DNA of 64,000 nucleotides, from assembly GCF_000525855.1 (NCBI RefSeq), contig NZ_AODE01000010.1, positions 1-64,000 of the forward strand, in the 5' to 3' direction. The notes beneath the pieces are model-generated. The model worked only from the letters and a program-made list of their open reading frames with translations. It was not told the DNA's origin and made no database searches. Positions 29,201 to 39,677 of this stretch are shown piece after piece. The position numbers and the translations under genes were made by a program. How positions within the stretch are numbered: the stretch's first letter is position 1; every line of letters starts with the position of its first letter. Source of the stretch: Listeria cornellensis FSL F6-0969. Lineage in GTDB: Bacteria > Bacillota > Bacilli > Lactobacillales > Listeriaceae.

Positions 29201-31867
29201 AGACAACTCGCCAATCACAGATGTCATCAAAGATACAACAACTCAAGCAAAAATTGACGATGCACAAAAACAAATTGATTTAGTGAAGACAGAAGACGTG
29301 AAGAAAGAACTACAAAAAGACCTAGATCGTGCACAAGAATTATTAGATATGAAAAAAGCAGTGAATGAACTATTCGCAAATAACGATCCAACAAGCGATA
29401 AAATAAAGGACACAGTAGATCAAGTAGCTATTGATAAAGTACAAGATTTAATCAACATTTTACCCGATGGAGACATGAAAACAGCCTTGCAAAGTGACTT
29501 AGATCGTGCGCAAGAGCTATTAGATCAAAAAACAGCAACACAAGCCGAAAAAAGAAAAAACAAGACGCGGCAACTAAAGCTGTAAAAGAATTATTCACAA
29601 GTAATGACCCAACAACTAATGCTATCAAAGATCCAACGAATCAAGCAGCGATTGACAAAGCCCAAGATGCGATTAATACTTTAGCTGATGGCGCTGTAAA
29701 AACAGCATTACAAAAAGATTTAGATAAAGCACAAGAGTTACTAGACCAACGTAATGCAGCGCAAACGGAACAACAAAAACAAACAGCAGCAAATCAAGCA
29801 GTAAAAGAACTATTCACAAACAATGATCCTGCAAGTGATGCGATCAAAGATACAACCAAACAACAATCGATTGATAATGCACAAAAAACAATTGATATTT
29901 TAGCAGAAGGTCCAGCCAAAGTAGCGTTGCAAAAAGATTTAGACCGTGCCCAAGAATTACTAGATGCACGTCAAGCGGCAGAAGCAGCAGAGTTAAGACA
30001 ACAAGGTGCAGCGAAATATGCTGTAAATCAATTATTCCAAAATAATACACCAGCATCAGATGCTATCAAAGATACGACAACACAAGCAAAAATTGATGAT
30101 GCGCAAGCAGAAATTAATGCAGTGAAGGATCCAACAATTAAAGCAGCTCTTCAAAAAGATTTAGACAGAGCCCAAGAACTATTGAATGCTAAGCAAGCAG
30201 GAGATAAAGCTATCCAAGATGCAGCCGAAAAAGCTGTGAAGGAATTGTTTAGCAATAACAATCCAGCAAGCAATGCCATCAAAGACACGACAAATCAAGC
30301 AGCAATTGACAGCGCAAGAGCAGCGGTACAAAAAGTCACAGATCCGGCGAAAAAAGCAGCATTGACAGCCGATTTGGACAAAGCTCAAAGCTTATTAGAT
30401 GCTAAAAAAGCAGCACAAGACGCAGCAGATAAAGCAGTGAACGAATTGTTCAACAATAATAATCCAGCAAACACAATCAAAGATGCGACAAATCAAAAAG
30501 CAATTGATGATGCCAAGACAGCAATCGAAAAAGTCACAGATGCAGATAAGAAGGCAGCCCTACAAAAAGATTTAGATAAAGCACAACAACAGCTAAATGA
30601 TCGCAACACGATTATACTTGCTATCCCACAATTGAACCCAATGACAGAAGCAGACACAGTATTTAGCGGTAAATTAGATGTTTCGCAATACAATCCTGGA
30701 ACGATTCGTATTTATATCAATAATGCACCGGCCACAGTTGTGGCGGTTGACGCTAACGGTAACTTCTCATATAACATTGGAAACCGTAAAGCTGGTGATG
30801 TTATCGGCGTAGATTACAAAGATCGTACTGGTCAATACAATGCCAATACAAAAACATCGATTACGGTAACACCAATAACTAGCAACGTAACTATCAACAA
30901 AATGACAGAAAATGATGACACAGTTACTGGTAAAGTAGCACCAAATGCAAAAGTAAGATATGTTGTCAATGGTCAAGCAGTAAATGTTGGTTATGCAGAT
31001 GCAAACGGTAATTACTCGATGTATATCGGCAAACAAAAAGTAGGAACAGTTGTTGGTGTAGAAGTATTTGACCCAGCAGCAAACAAATACAAAGCAGCAG
31101 TAACAACAACCGTACTAGCAGTGAATGTTACGATTCAACCAATGACAAACGCAAATGACACAGTAACAGGCACAGCCCCTGCGAATGCAAAACTAAGGTT
31201 CTTAATCAACGGTGTAGCAGTAAACGTAGGAACAGCCGATGCGAGTGGTAACTACAGCAAATATGTAGGAACACAACTTGTAGGAACAACGGTAGCGGTA
31301 GAAATGCTGAACCCTGAAACAGGAAAATACGAACTTGCGAAAACAACCACGGTAACAGGAGCGCCAAAAAGCACGGAATATACAGTGAACGAATTGACAA
31401 CAGACGGCGATACTCTTACAGGTAAAGCCCCAGCAGGAGCAAAACTAAGATTCTCTATCAATGGTAACCTAGTTAGTGTTATCACAGCAGACGCATCAGG
31501 AAATTACAGCAAATTTATTGGTAAACAAAAAGCCGGCGCAGTCGTTAGCGTAGAGCTTTTAAATGAAAACACAAACCAATATACAGCACCACAATCAGTA
31601 ACAGTTACAACTGGAACAGGTAATGCAACATTGGCACCAGTCATTAATACAATCACAGAAGGCCAAGGTGTAGTTACTGGTACAGTACCAACGAGCATCG
31701 TACAAGTCAGAGTATGGGTAAACGATGTTGCACAAACAATTGTGGCTGCAACAAACGGTAACTTCACATGGACAAAAGCAAATCTAAAAGCCGGCGATAC
31801 AGTTAAAGTAGATTATAAAGATGCTACTGGAACTTGGATTTCTGCAGAAAAAGTTGTAACAAAATAA
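26295..31867 (+). CDS. large secreted repeat protein: beta-helix-like region, 14 helical repeats, 5 Ig-like repeats (frameshifted)
   Basis: Joined across indels this is ~1,850 residues. The ATG at 26295 follows AAGGAGATAAAC. A signal peptide (KIIKITAATAITLSSLASLP) leads to a ~400-residue beta-rich region (LTLTASIITTKGAIKNIHGN, GELRLEGNITHS), like pectate-lyase-type adhesin N-domains. Fourteen ~70-residue helical modules follow (AVKELFTNNDPATDTIKDTT... LQKDLDRAQELL), then five Ig-like modules ending ISAEKVVTK. There is no LPXTG, GW, LysM or membrane anchor. Breaks: A9 26310-26318, G6 26953-26958, A8 28669-28676 and a double A6 at 29548-29560; one base fewer in each run restores the frame. It probably acts as an adhesin or matrix scaffold outside the cell. 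Confidence 0.82.
27655..30605 (+). repeat. 14 tandem ~210-bp helical-repeat modules with a higher-order pattern
   Basis: Fourteen modules with consensus AV.ELF..NDPA.D.IKDTT.Q..ID.AQ and LQKDLDRAQELL. A distinct linker, ARQAA.AEL.QQGAA, followed by a YAV.QLFQ-type module occurs exactly three times (near 28496, 29128 and 29965), spaced 632 and 837 bp apart. That equals three and four modules. This is a super-repeat of three or four units, the mark of unequal recombination. The array is a hotspot for copy-number change and for assembly collapse. Confidence 0.85.
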
Positions 31868-31878
31868 TAAAAAACGAG

Positions 31879-31908
31879 CTGGGATGAGAAAACGGTTTTC
31901 CGTCCCAG
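31879..31908 (+). repeat. stem-loop after the large secreted protein, copy 1
   Basis: CTGGGA..GAAAAC pairs with GGTTTTC..TCCCAG just after the stop codon, preceded by AATAATAAAAAACGAG. There is little U-tract after it. A closely related stem-loop with the same leading sequence lies at 32058-32090. Confidence 0.6.
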
Positions 31909-31931
31909 TATATGAAATCAGTAACATAACA

Positions 31932-32006
31932 GAATGGCGGATGTTGAAGCCAAATCTGATTTCTAATCCATTCTCAAAAATGGTTTAATAGAGTTAACAG
32001 CAAGAA
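31932..32006 (+). repeat. 75-bp direct repeat, copy 2
   Basis: Matches 25163-25237 over its full length with about nine differences. It lies between the two related stem-loops that follow the large secreted protein. Confidence 0.8.
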
Positions 32007-32090
32007 CAGCAAAGCAGTCAATACAGCCAAGGTTTTAACAAAATAATAAAAAATGAGCTAGGGCGGGAAACACAGTTTTTTCCGTCCTAG
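32007..32090 (+). pseudogene. 3' remnant of another secreted-protein gene plus second stem-loop
   Basis: The bases GTC AAT ACA GCC AAG GTT TTA ACA AAA TAA read VNTAKVLTK-stop, close to the SAEKVVTK-stop end of the large secreted protein. They are followed by the same AATAAAAAATGAGCT and a stem-loop (CTAGGGCGGGAAA with TTTCCGTCCTAG, 32058-32090). This looks like the tail of a lost duplicate gene. It is short, so the call is tentative. Confidence 0.45.
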
Positions 32091-32116
32091 CATATAAAAA
32101 TAAGCGAGGTAATAGA

Positions 32117-32614
32117 ATGAAAAAATTAGCAATCGGACTCGTAGCAGTAATCGGACTCACATCAGCACTTACAGGATGCGGCAATCCATCATCAGAAAAA
32201 GACCAAACAGAAACAAAACAAGTAGCACAACAAGAAACAGTAAAAGCAACAGACCAAAAAACATTCAAACTAGGCGATCATGTAGATTTTCTAGGGCTGA
32301 TTGTTACATTTGAAAAAGCCACCTATTTAGAAAATGACAAAGGCGTCAAGAATAGTGTGATGAAAATAGATATGAAAGTAGAAAATAAATCAGCAGCATC
32401 ACGTGGCTTTACAACAATCGATATGGAGATTAAAGACAGTAAAGGAAAGAAATTAGCGATTTATCCAGGCGAAAATCTAGGTGAAAAAATAAAGCCAGGC
32501 AAGTCAATCAGCGGTTCAGGCTATTTTACAGTAAACGGCAACGGCCCGTACACAATCACTTACAAGGACCAAGATTCAGATAAAAAAGCTTCATGGAAAG
32601 TGGAGGTTAAATAG
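32117..32614 (+). CDS. DUF4352-type lipoprotein, locus B
   Basis: A 165-residue lipoprotein with lipobox LTGC (cysteine near residue 21), a Gln/Thr/Lys linker and a beta-rich domain (FKLGDHVDFLGLIVTFEKAT, YPGENLGEKIKPGKSISGSG, GPYTITYKDQDS). DUF4352 domains are small Ig-like folds on the outside of the membrane. It is intact and serves as the reference for the broken paralog at 2242-2746. In both loci the lipoprotein sits between a secreted repeat protein and the polysaccharide operon. Here its stop is two bases before the TTG of Wzz, so it is probably part of the operon. Confidence 0.87.
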   Translation: MKKLAIGLVAVIGLTSALTGCGNPSSEKDQTETKQVAQQETVKATDQKTFKLGDHVDFLGLIVTFEKATYLENDKGVKNSVMKIDMKVENKSAASRGFTTIDMEIKDSKGKKLAIYPGENLGEKIKPGKSISGSGYFTVNGNGPYTITYKDQDSDKKASWKVEVK

Positions 32615-32616
32615 CA

Positions 32617-33285
32617 TTGGAACAAAAAACAATTGAACTAGCAGACTTTTTATATGTGTTAAAAAAATGGTTCTGGCTCATTGTTATTCTATGTATCGTA
32701 GGTGCTGCGAGCGGATTTGTTATTTCAAAAGAGTTTATGACTCCAATCTATGAATCTCAATCACAACTAGTCATTAAGCAAGAACAACACAAAAATGACA
32801 CAACGACAACATCAGAAACGCAAAGTAATATCCAACTCGTCAACACCTACAAAATCATCCTAGTAAGCCCAACTGTCTTAGGAACAGTAATAAAAAATTT
32901 AGACTTACCAGAAACAACAGAGCAACTAGCAAAACAAATATTAATCGAGAACTCGAAAGACTCTCAAGTGCTTACTGTTAACGTATTAAATGCAGATCGT
33001 GAACTAGCAAAACAAATAAATCAGCAACTGATCAAAGCAGCAACGAAAGAATCCGATAAAATCATGTCTGCCAATAATATTCGAGTTTTGACAGAACCAA
33101 CTGAAAATATGTCACCAGTTAAACCGAATAAAACATTGGTAATTGGTGTGGGATTCATCGTCGGGCTCCTCGTAGCTATCTCCATTATTGTGATCAAAGA
33201 AACGATGAGGCAGCATATCAGAGATGAAAAAGAGTTGCGAGCGATCATTAAAGCCACCCATTTAGGCAATATAAATCAATTTTGA
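32617..33285 (+). CDS. Wzz/CapA-type chain-length and kinase-activating membrane protein, locus B
   Basis: A 222-residue protein with a TTG start ten bases after GGAGG. First helix KKWFWLIVILCIVGAASGFV, an extracellular domain (QSNIQLVNTYKIILVSPTVL), the SPVKPNKT proline motif and a second helix (GFIVGLLVAISIIVIKE). It has the usual length and topology of a BY-kinase activator. It is the first sugar-export gene of operon B, in contrast to the distal position in A. Confidence 0.88.
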   Translation: MEQKTIELADFLYVLKKWFWLIVILCIVGAASGFVISKEFMTPIYESQSQLVIKQEQHKNDTTTTSETQSNIQLVNTYKIILVSPTVLGTVIKNLDLPETTEQLAKQILIENSKDSQVLTVNVLNADRELAKQINQQLIKAATKESDKIMSANNIRVLTEPTENMSPVKPNKTLVIGVGFIVGLLVAISIIVIKETMRQHIRDEKELRAIIKATHLGNINQF

Positions 33286-33298
33286 TAGGAGTAAATGT

Positions 33299-33986
33299 AT
33301 GCTTTCGCTATCTAGGAAAAAAAAACAAACCACCAGTGAATAGACTAGCTCAGTTGGGAGAAAATAAATCAGTCAATGAACAGTTTCGCATTATTAGAAC
33401 GAATATCGAGTTCGTCTCCATGGGACAAAATAACGTGTATCTGATCACATCAAGTATTCCAGGAGAAGGCAAGTCCACGATAACATCGAACATCGCGATG
33501 ACTTTTGGTCAACAGAATAAGAAAGTATTGTTGATAGATGGAGATATGAGACGACCGACGCAAGACAAGCTATTTCGCAGGTTGAACAACGTCGGACTGA
33601 GTACTTTACTCGCTAACCAACACACAATGGAAGAAGCCATTCAACCGATTGAAGAATACAATATCGACTTTTTGCCAAGTGGCCCCGTTCCACCTAACCC
33701 CGCTGAATTACTTTCCTCGACCAAGCTTGAGACACTCCTTGAAGAATGCAAACAGAAATACGATCTCATTTTCATCGATAGTCCTCCACTGATTGATATT
33801 GCTGACGGTCCAATTTTGGCAAGTAAGGTGGATGGAACGTTTCTCATCGTACGAGCATACAAGACATATAAAGCAGAGATTCAGAAAAGTGTACAAATAC
33901 TAGAGCAATCTAATAGTAAGATCATGGGATATGTACTAAACGATGTGAAAAAACAAGGCCAAGGCAAAAATTATTATGTCTATTAA
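33299..33986 (+). CDS. BY-kinase (CpsD/Wze-type), locus B (frameshifted near start)
   Basis: A ~229-residue kinase with Walker A SSIPGEGKST, Walker A' VLLIDGDMRRPT and Walker B-like LIFIDSPPLIDIAD. It also has VPPNPAELLSSTKL and a C-terminal tyrosine cluster NYYVY. The ATG at 33299, seven bases after AGGAG, reads MLSLSRKKNKPPVNRLAQLG if the A9 run at 33317-33325 is A8. Otherwise the frame opens only from a TTG at 33282 inside Wzz. The good ribosome site supports the first reading. Confidence 0.88.
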
Positions 33987-34007
33987 ATGATAAGGATGCG
34001 TTTATAA

Positions 34008-35442
34008 ATGGAACAGACTAATTTTCAACAAGTAAAAAATACGTTAATACTAGGTGCTGGCGACACGGGTCATATTATTGCTAAGAAAATCATGAAAGAA
34101 CAAGAGGGAACATTTAAAATACTTGGTTTTCTAGATGATGCAAAAGAGAAACAAGACGTTAGCCTAGCTGGTGTTTCAGTTATCGGGACTTTAGCAGACT
34201 TAGGACAGTTGATCAAGCTGTATGATATAAAGCTGGTTATTGTCGCTATTACGAACATGGGGCGAGTTGCTTTTACACAAATAGAAACGATTTGTAACCT
34301 TGCTGATATAGAGTTGAGACGAATTCCATGCATCGAAGACTTACTTTTAAAAAAATGAGCCGCTCATCGATTTAGCAGATATTCCAACACAATCTTTATT
34401 AAATCGTGAACCAATTCAGTTAAATGATGCGGCGATAAAACAACAATTGCATCAGCAAACGGTACTAATCACTGGTGCTGGAGGTTCCATCGGTTCGGAG
34501 ATGTGTCGCCAGCTGCTAAAATATGAACCAAAATCGCTGATATTGCTTGGCCATGGCGAGAATAGTATCTATCTGATTGAGCAAGAGTTGCGCGAAATCG
34601 CTGGGAATACAACACTTATTCCGGTTATCGCGGACATCAAAAATCGGGAACAAATGCACGAAATCGTGGAAGAATATGCTCCAAATGCAATCTATCACGC
34701 GGCAGCGCATAAACATGTATCGTTGATGGAGACAAATCCGCACGAGGCCATTAGCAACAACGTGATTGGAACAAGAAACATTAGTGAAGCGGCTGATCGA
34801 TTCGGCGTACAATCGTTTGTGATGATTTCCTCAGACAAAGCAGTTAACCCGACCGGCGTAATGGGCGCTTCTAAACGAATGTGTGAAATGGTTATCCAAG
34901 AATTCGCACAGAAAAGCGATACAAAATTCGCGGCGGTCCGTTTTGGAAATGTACTTGGTAGTCGTGGCAGTGTTGTCCCGATGTTCAAAAAACAAATTGC
35001 TAAAGGCGGTCCAGTAACGGTAACAGATCCGGATATGACGCGATTCTTCATGACCATCCCTGAAGCGGCGAGCCTCGTTTTACAAGCTGGGGTTTTCTCA
35101 CAAGGTGGCGAAATCTTTGTCTTAGATATGGGTGAGGAAGTCAAAATTTTAGATTTAGCAAAAAATATCATCCGATTATCAGGCTATTCCTTAGATGACA
35201 TCGAAATTAAATTCACCGGTTTACGTCCAGGCGAAAAACTATATGAAGAATTATTGCTAGAGAATGAACTGGAACCTCAACAAATATACCCCAAAATCTA
35301 CGTAGGTAAGACCAAATTTGTGAGTTTTGAAATATTGCACACAATTTTAGAAAAGAGTGACACGTGGACAAAAGCGGAACTGCGCAAAGAGATGATAGCG
35401 CTCGCGAATAGTAAGCACGTAACGCAAGAAAAAATAATTTGA
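34008..35442 (+). CDS. nucleotide-sugar 4,6-dehydratase, PglF/CapD/EpsC type, locus B (frameshifted)
   Basis: Joined at the A7 run 34349-34355 (A6 gives LLLKNEPLIDLADIPTQ) this is a ~478-residue dehydratase. The N-terminal Rossmann domain is TLILGAGDTGHIIAKKI and the SDR domain starts VLITGAGGSIGSEM. The active-site motif is SSDKAVNPTGVMGASKRM, again with Met at the SDR Tyr position as in PglF, then FGNVLGSRGSVVPMFK and GLRPGEKLYEELL. N-terminal membrane helices are absent, as in its locus A paralog. Predicted to make the 4-keto-6-deoxy sugar from UDP-GlcNAc. Confidence 0.86.
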
Positions 35443-35462
35443 GAGTCTAGGTGGTGAGTCGT

Positions 35463-36650
35463 TTGAACTGGTTGTTTGCACACGATAATCGATTTTTAGA
35501 AGCAAAGGATGGGCAAGTCTACTCGGAAGTGGCCTTCTCGTACAGCAATTGGGAGCGCTATGTGAAGCATGTCGATCAGCTCACCGTCATTGCGCGGATG
35601 GAGCCATTGGGGGATTTGGATACCACGTTTTTAAATCTTTCAAGTGGAGAAAATGTCGCGTTTGAAGGCATGCCAAGTCCATATGGAATCAGAGCTTTTA
35701 CACCATTTCCACGTGGATACAAAACGGTACTCGCGGCGGTTGAAAAAGCCGATGGAGTCATCGCCCGCTTGCCTTCAGAAATCGGCTATATGGCAGTCAA
35801 AGCAGCTCGAAAAACGAAGACGCCATACTGTATCGAAGTCGTTGGTGATGCTTATAACGCGATGGCAACGTACGGCGATTGGAAAGGGAAATTATATGCT
35901 CCTTTTGCAGAATGGAAAATGAAACGAAGTGTTAGTAAATCCCAACATACGCTTTATATCACGGACAGACACTTACAAGAACGTTACCCGACGAAGGCTC
36001 ACAGCGTCTCTTGTTCCAATGTAGAACTTCCCATACTTGCAATAGAAACCATCGAGCGACGTCAAGAAAGAAATGCGAAGCCAGCAGAAAAGTTGATTAT
36101 CGGCATGAACGGCTCGTTATCTTCGCCTTACAAAGGTTTTGAAACAGCCTTCCAAGCGCTTGCAAGCATTAAATCGGACTTACCGCCGTTCGAGTTTCGA
36201 ATTTTAGGGCGTGGGTCGAAAGAAGATTGGCTTGAAACGATTGAGCAACTAGGTTTAACAGAACACGTCGTTTTTTCGGGCACATTGCCTCATCAAGGCG
36301 TCTACGAGTGGTTGGATGATATCGATATTTTCCTGATGCCAAGTAAAACAGAAGGACAAGGAAGAGCTTTAATCGAAGCCCTATCAAGAGGTTGCAGTTG
36401 CTTAGGATCGAACGTCGGCGGCATTCCAGAACTCATCGCAAAAGAACAACTGCACGAACCGAATGACACGGCCGGGCTAGCGGACAAATTAGTCAAACTC
36501 GCAACCAACCCAGAACAACGACAACGATACGCCAAGTCGGCTTTTGAACGAGCTGCGACTTTTCAGAGTGATCGATTACAGGAAATGAGACAACAATTCT
36601 TTCAGGATTTTAAAAGGACCATACACAACAAACGAAATGAGGAATTATAA
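35463..36650 (+). CDS. GT4-family glycosyltransferase, locus B
   Basis: An intact ~395-residue glycosyltransferase. The TTG at 35463 (MNWLFAHDNRF) has AGGTGGTG six bases upstream and aligns exactly with the GTG start of its locus A paralog. The upstream GTG at 35451 is less likely. IARLPSEIGYMAVKAA, YCIEVVGDAYNAMATYG and the donor-site signature PSKTEGQGRALIEALSRG identify the fold. It acts on the inner membrane face in repeat-unit assembly; its sugar is unknown. Confidence 0.87.
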   Translation: MNWLFAHDNRFLEAKDGQVYSEVAFSYSNWERYVKHVDQLTVIARMEPLGDLDTTFLNLSSGENVAFEGMPSPYGIRAFTPFPRGYKTVLAAVEKADGVIARLPSEIGYMAVKAARKTKTPYCIEVVGDAYNAMATYGDWKGKLYAPFAEWKMKRSVSKSQHTLYITDRHLQERYPTKAHSVSCSNVELPILAIETIERRQERNAKPAEKLIIGMNGSLSSPYKGFETAFQALASIKSDLPPFEFRILGRGSKEDWLETIEQLGLTEHVVFSGTLPHQGVYEWLDDIDIFLMPSKTEGQGRALIEALSRGCSCLGSNVGGIPELIAKEQLHEPNDTAGLADKLVKLATNPEQRQRYAKSAFERAATFQSDRLQEMRQQFFQDFKRTIHNKRNEEL

Positions 36651-36652
36651 TA

Positions 36653-37924
36653 ATGGCTAGGAAAATTGCAGTCGTAGGCCTAGGCTATGTTGGCTTGCCA
36701 GTAGCAGTAGCATTTGGACAGAAGGAAAACGTCATCGGATTCGATATTAACGAAGAGCGCATCCAAGCACTTCAAAATAATATTGATACGACAAAAGAAG
36801 TAACCACGGAAAACCTGAAAAAAGCAAAGATTGATTTTACGTCAGATGCAGCAAAATTACAAGCATGCGATTTTATTATTGTGGCTGTACCAACCCCGAT
36901 TACCAACGATAAACAACCGAATTTAGCGCCGTTAATCAGCGTCTCCCAAACTATTGGTGAGAACTTAACGGAGGGAACGATTGTCGTGTATGAATCTACC
37001 GTATACCCAGGCGTGACCGAAGAAGAATGTGTGCCAGTCCTCGAAAAATACTCCCAACTAAAAGCAGGTCAAGGCTTTTATGTAGGCTATTCCCCAGAGC
37101 GAATTAACCCCGGCGATAAGAAAAATACTTTCTCCTCTATTAACAAAATTGTATCTGGCCAAACAGAAGCGGTAACAGAAATTATTTATGAAACGTATAA
37201 GTCTGTGATTCAGGCGGATGTCTATAAAGCAAGCAGCATTAAGGTAGCAGAAGCCGCGAAAGTGATTGAGAATACGCAACGAGATTTAAATATCGCACTC
37301 ATGAACGAATTTGCGATGATATTTGATCGGTTAGACATTGATACATCGGAAGTTTTAGCCGCAGCGAAAACGAAATGGAATTTCCTACCCTTTGCGCCAG
37401 GTCTTGTTGGTGGGCATTGTATCAGCGTGGATCCTTATTATTTAACACATAAGGCGCAGATGCTTGGCTACGATCCACATATGATTTTAGCTGGTCGCCG
37501 AATTAATGACGGTATGAGCCACTTTATCGTGTCTGCTCTCATCAAAAAAATGATCGGCGCTGATTTACCGATTAAAAATAGCGTGGTTACGATTCTAGGT
37601 GTGACTTTTAAAGAGAACGTTCCCGATATGAGAAACTCCAAAGTGATGGATATTATCTCCGAATTAAAGCAGTTTGGAATCGAAGTGCAACTTTCAGATA
37701 CTGTATTGGCAGCAGAAGGAACGAAGCTTGACGATGAACTCGTACCATTTGCGGAGTTGAAACCAAGCCACGCGGTAATTATGGCAGTACCACATGCAGA
37801 GTTCTTGACAACAGGTTGGGAAGGACTAGCAGATTTAGTCACGCCAGGTGGGATTTTCATGGATGTGAAAGGTGCGTTAAATAGCGCAGAAAAACCAAGT
37901 CATATCGACTACTGGAGACTATAA
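36653..37924 (+). CDS. nucleotide-sugar 6-dehydrogenase (TviB/WbpA-like), locus B
   Basis: A 423-residue NAD-dependent dehydrogenase with IAVVGLGYVGLPVAVAFG, EAAKVIENTQRDLNIALMNE, active-site GGHCISVDPYYLTHKA and LGVTFKENVPDMRNSKV. LAGRRINDGM places it with UDP-N-acetylhexosamine dehydrogenases. It has the same length as its locus A paralog and is intact. The predicted product is a UDP-N-acetylhexosaminuronic acid, so the polymer should be acidic. Confidence 0.92.
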   Translation: MARKIAVVGLGYVGLPVAVAFGQKENVIGFDINEERIQALQNNIDTTKEVTTENLKKAKIDFTSDAAKLQACDFIIVAVPTPITNDKQPNLAPLISVSQTIGENLTEGTIVVYESTVYPGVTEEECVPVLEKYSQLKAGQGFYVGYSPERINPGDKKNTFSSINKIVSGQTEAVTEIIYETYKSVIQADVYKASSIKVAEAAKVIENTQRDLNIALMNEFAMIFDRLDIDTSEVLAAAKTKWNFLPFAPGLVGGHCISVDPYYLTHKAQMLGYDPHMILAGRRINDGMSHFIVSALIKKMIGADLPIKNSVVTILGVTFKENVPDMRNSKVMDIISELKQFGIEVQLSDTVLAAEGTKLDDELVPFAELKPSHAVIMAVPHAEFLTTGWEGLADLVTPGGIFMDVKGALNSAEKPSHIDYWRL

Positions 37925-37925
37925 T

Positions 37926-39090
37926 ATGGCCAAATTACTCATGGGCGTGACGTCATCGATTAGCCTACAACTTCTCCGAGGACAGCTAGAATACTTTAGC
38001 AAACAAGGGTACGACATTCATCTGATTTGCTCGCCAAGTGGGGAGATAGATCGGATGCTACCAGAGAATATCACCGTGCATAACGTACGAATGACGCGCG
38101 AAATATCACCGTTTGCTGATTTGTTCTCCTTACTCCGAATTATCATGATCTATTTAAAAGTAAGACCAGATATCACCAACGTATCCACACCAAAAGCAAG
38201 CTTACTCTGCATGATAGCAGCATTTCTAACACGTACGCCGACACGCATTTACTCGGTAATTGGACTGAGATTTGAAACCTGCACAGGAAAAAAAACGAAA
38301 GCTACTACACTTCATTGAAAAATTAGTATGTAAACTGAGCACGACATGCCTCGCGGTCAGCCCTAGCTTGAAGGAAGTTTTAGTAGAAGAAAGGCTAGCA
38401 TCGCGAGAGAAAATTCGCGTGTTGGGATCTGGGAGCTATAACGGCTTAGACTTAGCGGAATTCCAGTTAGACGCGGCGGAAGTGGCGCGTTTGAAGAAAC
38501 AATACTTGCCGGATAACCAGCGCAAGGTCATTGGTTACGTAGGACGCTTGACGAAAGATAAAGGTATCGATGATTTGGTAGCCGCTTTTACGGAACTTGC
38601 TACAGAACACACGAATCTTAAGCTACTCTTAGTTGGTGATTTTGAAGCGGGTGATATGGTTACGCCGCTAACGCAAAAGCGAATCGAGGAAAATCCACAT
38701 ATCGTAAAAACCGGCTTTGTCCCTAAAACAGCTTCCTATTATCGCCTGATGGACGTGTTTATTTTACCGACTTATCGTGAGGGCTTTGGAAATGTCATTT
38801 TAGAGGCGGCGGCAGCGAATGTCCCTGTGATTACAACGAATGTGACGGGGGCAAAAGATGCAATTATTCCGAATGAAACGGGATTACTGGTCGAAGCGGG
38901 TCATATAGCGGCTATGAAAAAAGCATTGATGACGCTACTGGAAGATAACGAGTTGGCCGAGAAGCTTAGCGGAAACGGGCGCATGCGAGTGGGTAGAGAA
39001 TTTAGATCTGAAATTATTTGGCAACAGTTAGATAAGGTGTATAGAGAAACGGAGGTCGATAAGCGAAATGTATATGAAATGGAAAAATAA
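37926..39090 (+). CDS. GT4-family glycosyltransferase (EpsD/PglA-like), locus B (frameshifted)
   Basis: Joined at the A8 run 38288-38295 (A7 gives TGKKRKLLHFIEKLV) this is ~388 residues. It opens MAKLLMGVTSSISLQLLRGQ. NVSTPKASLLCMIAAFLTRT and RIYSVIGLRFETCTG match the acceptor region of the locus A paralog. The donor signature is PTYREGFGNVILEAAAAN with VITTNVTGAKDA. It overlaps the sugar transferase start by 23 bases. Confidence 0.84.
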
Positions 39091-39677
39091 GATGGACCGG
39101 TGCATAGCTGTCGTGATGTTATTGTTGTTAGCGCCTTTGTTAGGAGTTATCGCCTTACTCGTATGGGTGAAATTAGACAGGAAAATCATCTTTTCGCAAG
39201 AACGCGTAGGTTTGAACGAAAAGATTTTCAACATATATAAATTTAAAACGATGACAGATGAACGGGACGCGGAAGGTCAATTGTTACCAGATAACGAACG
39301 ACTTCATCCATTTGGAAACGCATTACGGAAGCTGAGTTTGGATGAGTTGCCACAATTAATGAATGTTATCAAGGGCGATATGAATTTTATCGGACCACGA
39401 CCGCTGTTAAAAGAATACCTCGCTTTTTATTCAGAAGAAGAGAAACAACGTCATAATGTTAAGCCTGGCCTCAGCGGTTGGGCACAAGTGAACGGACGCA
39501 ATAGCATCAGCTGGCAGGAAAAGTTTCAATTAGACCTCTATTATGTCGAAAATCAGTCGCTGAAGCTAGATATGCTCATCTACAAAAAAAACGATGTTGA
39601 AAGTGATTCGTCGAGAAGATGTGAATACGTCAGAGCAAGTGACAATGGAAAGGTTGGACGAGATTAAACATGCTTAA
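39068..39677 (+). CDS. PglC/EpsL-type phosphosugar transferase, locus B (frameshifted at 3' end)
   Basis: An initiating phosphosugar transferase of ~203 residues with one N-terminal hydrophobic helix (CIAVVMLLLLAPLLGVIALL). KFKTMTDERDAEGQLLPDNE, SLDELPQLMNVIKGDMNFIG and KPGLSGWAQVNGRNS follow. The frame breaks at the A8 run 39584-39591. With A7 the protein ends KKTMLKVIRREDVNTSEQ..LDEIKHA, the usual LKTI..V..RED ending, and stops at 39677, overlapping the aminotransferase by 8 bases. Confidence 0.88.
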
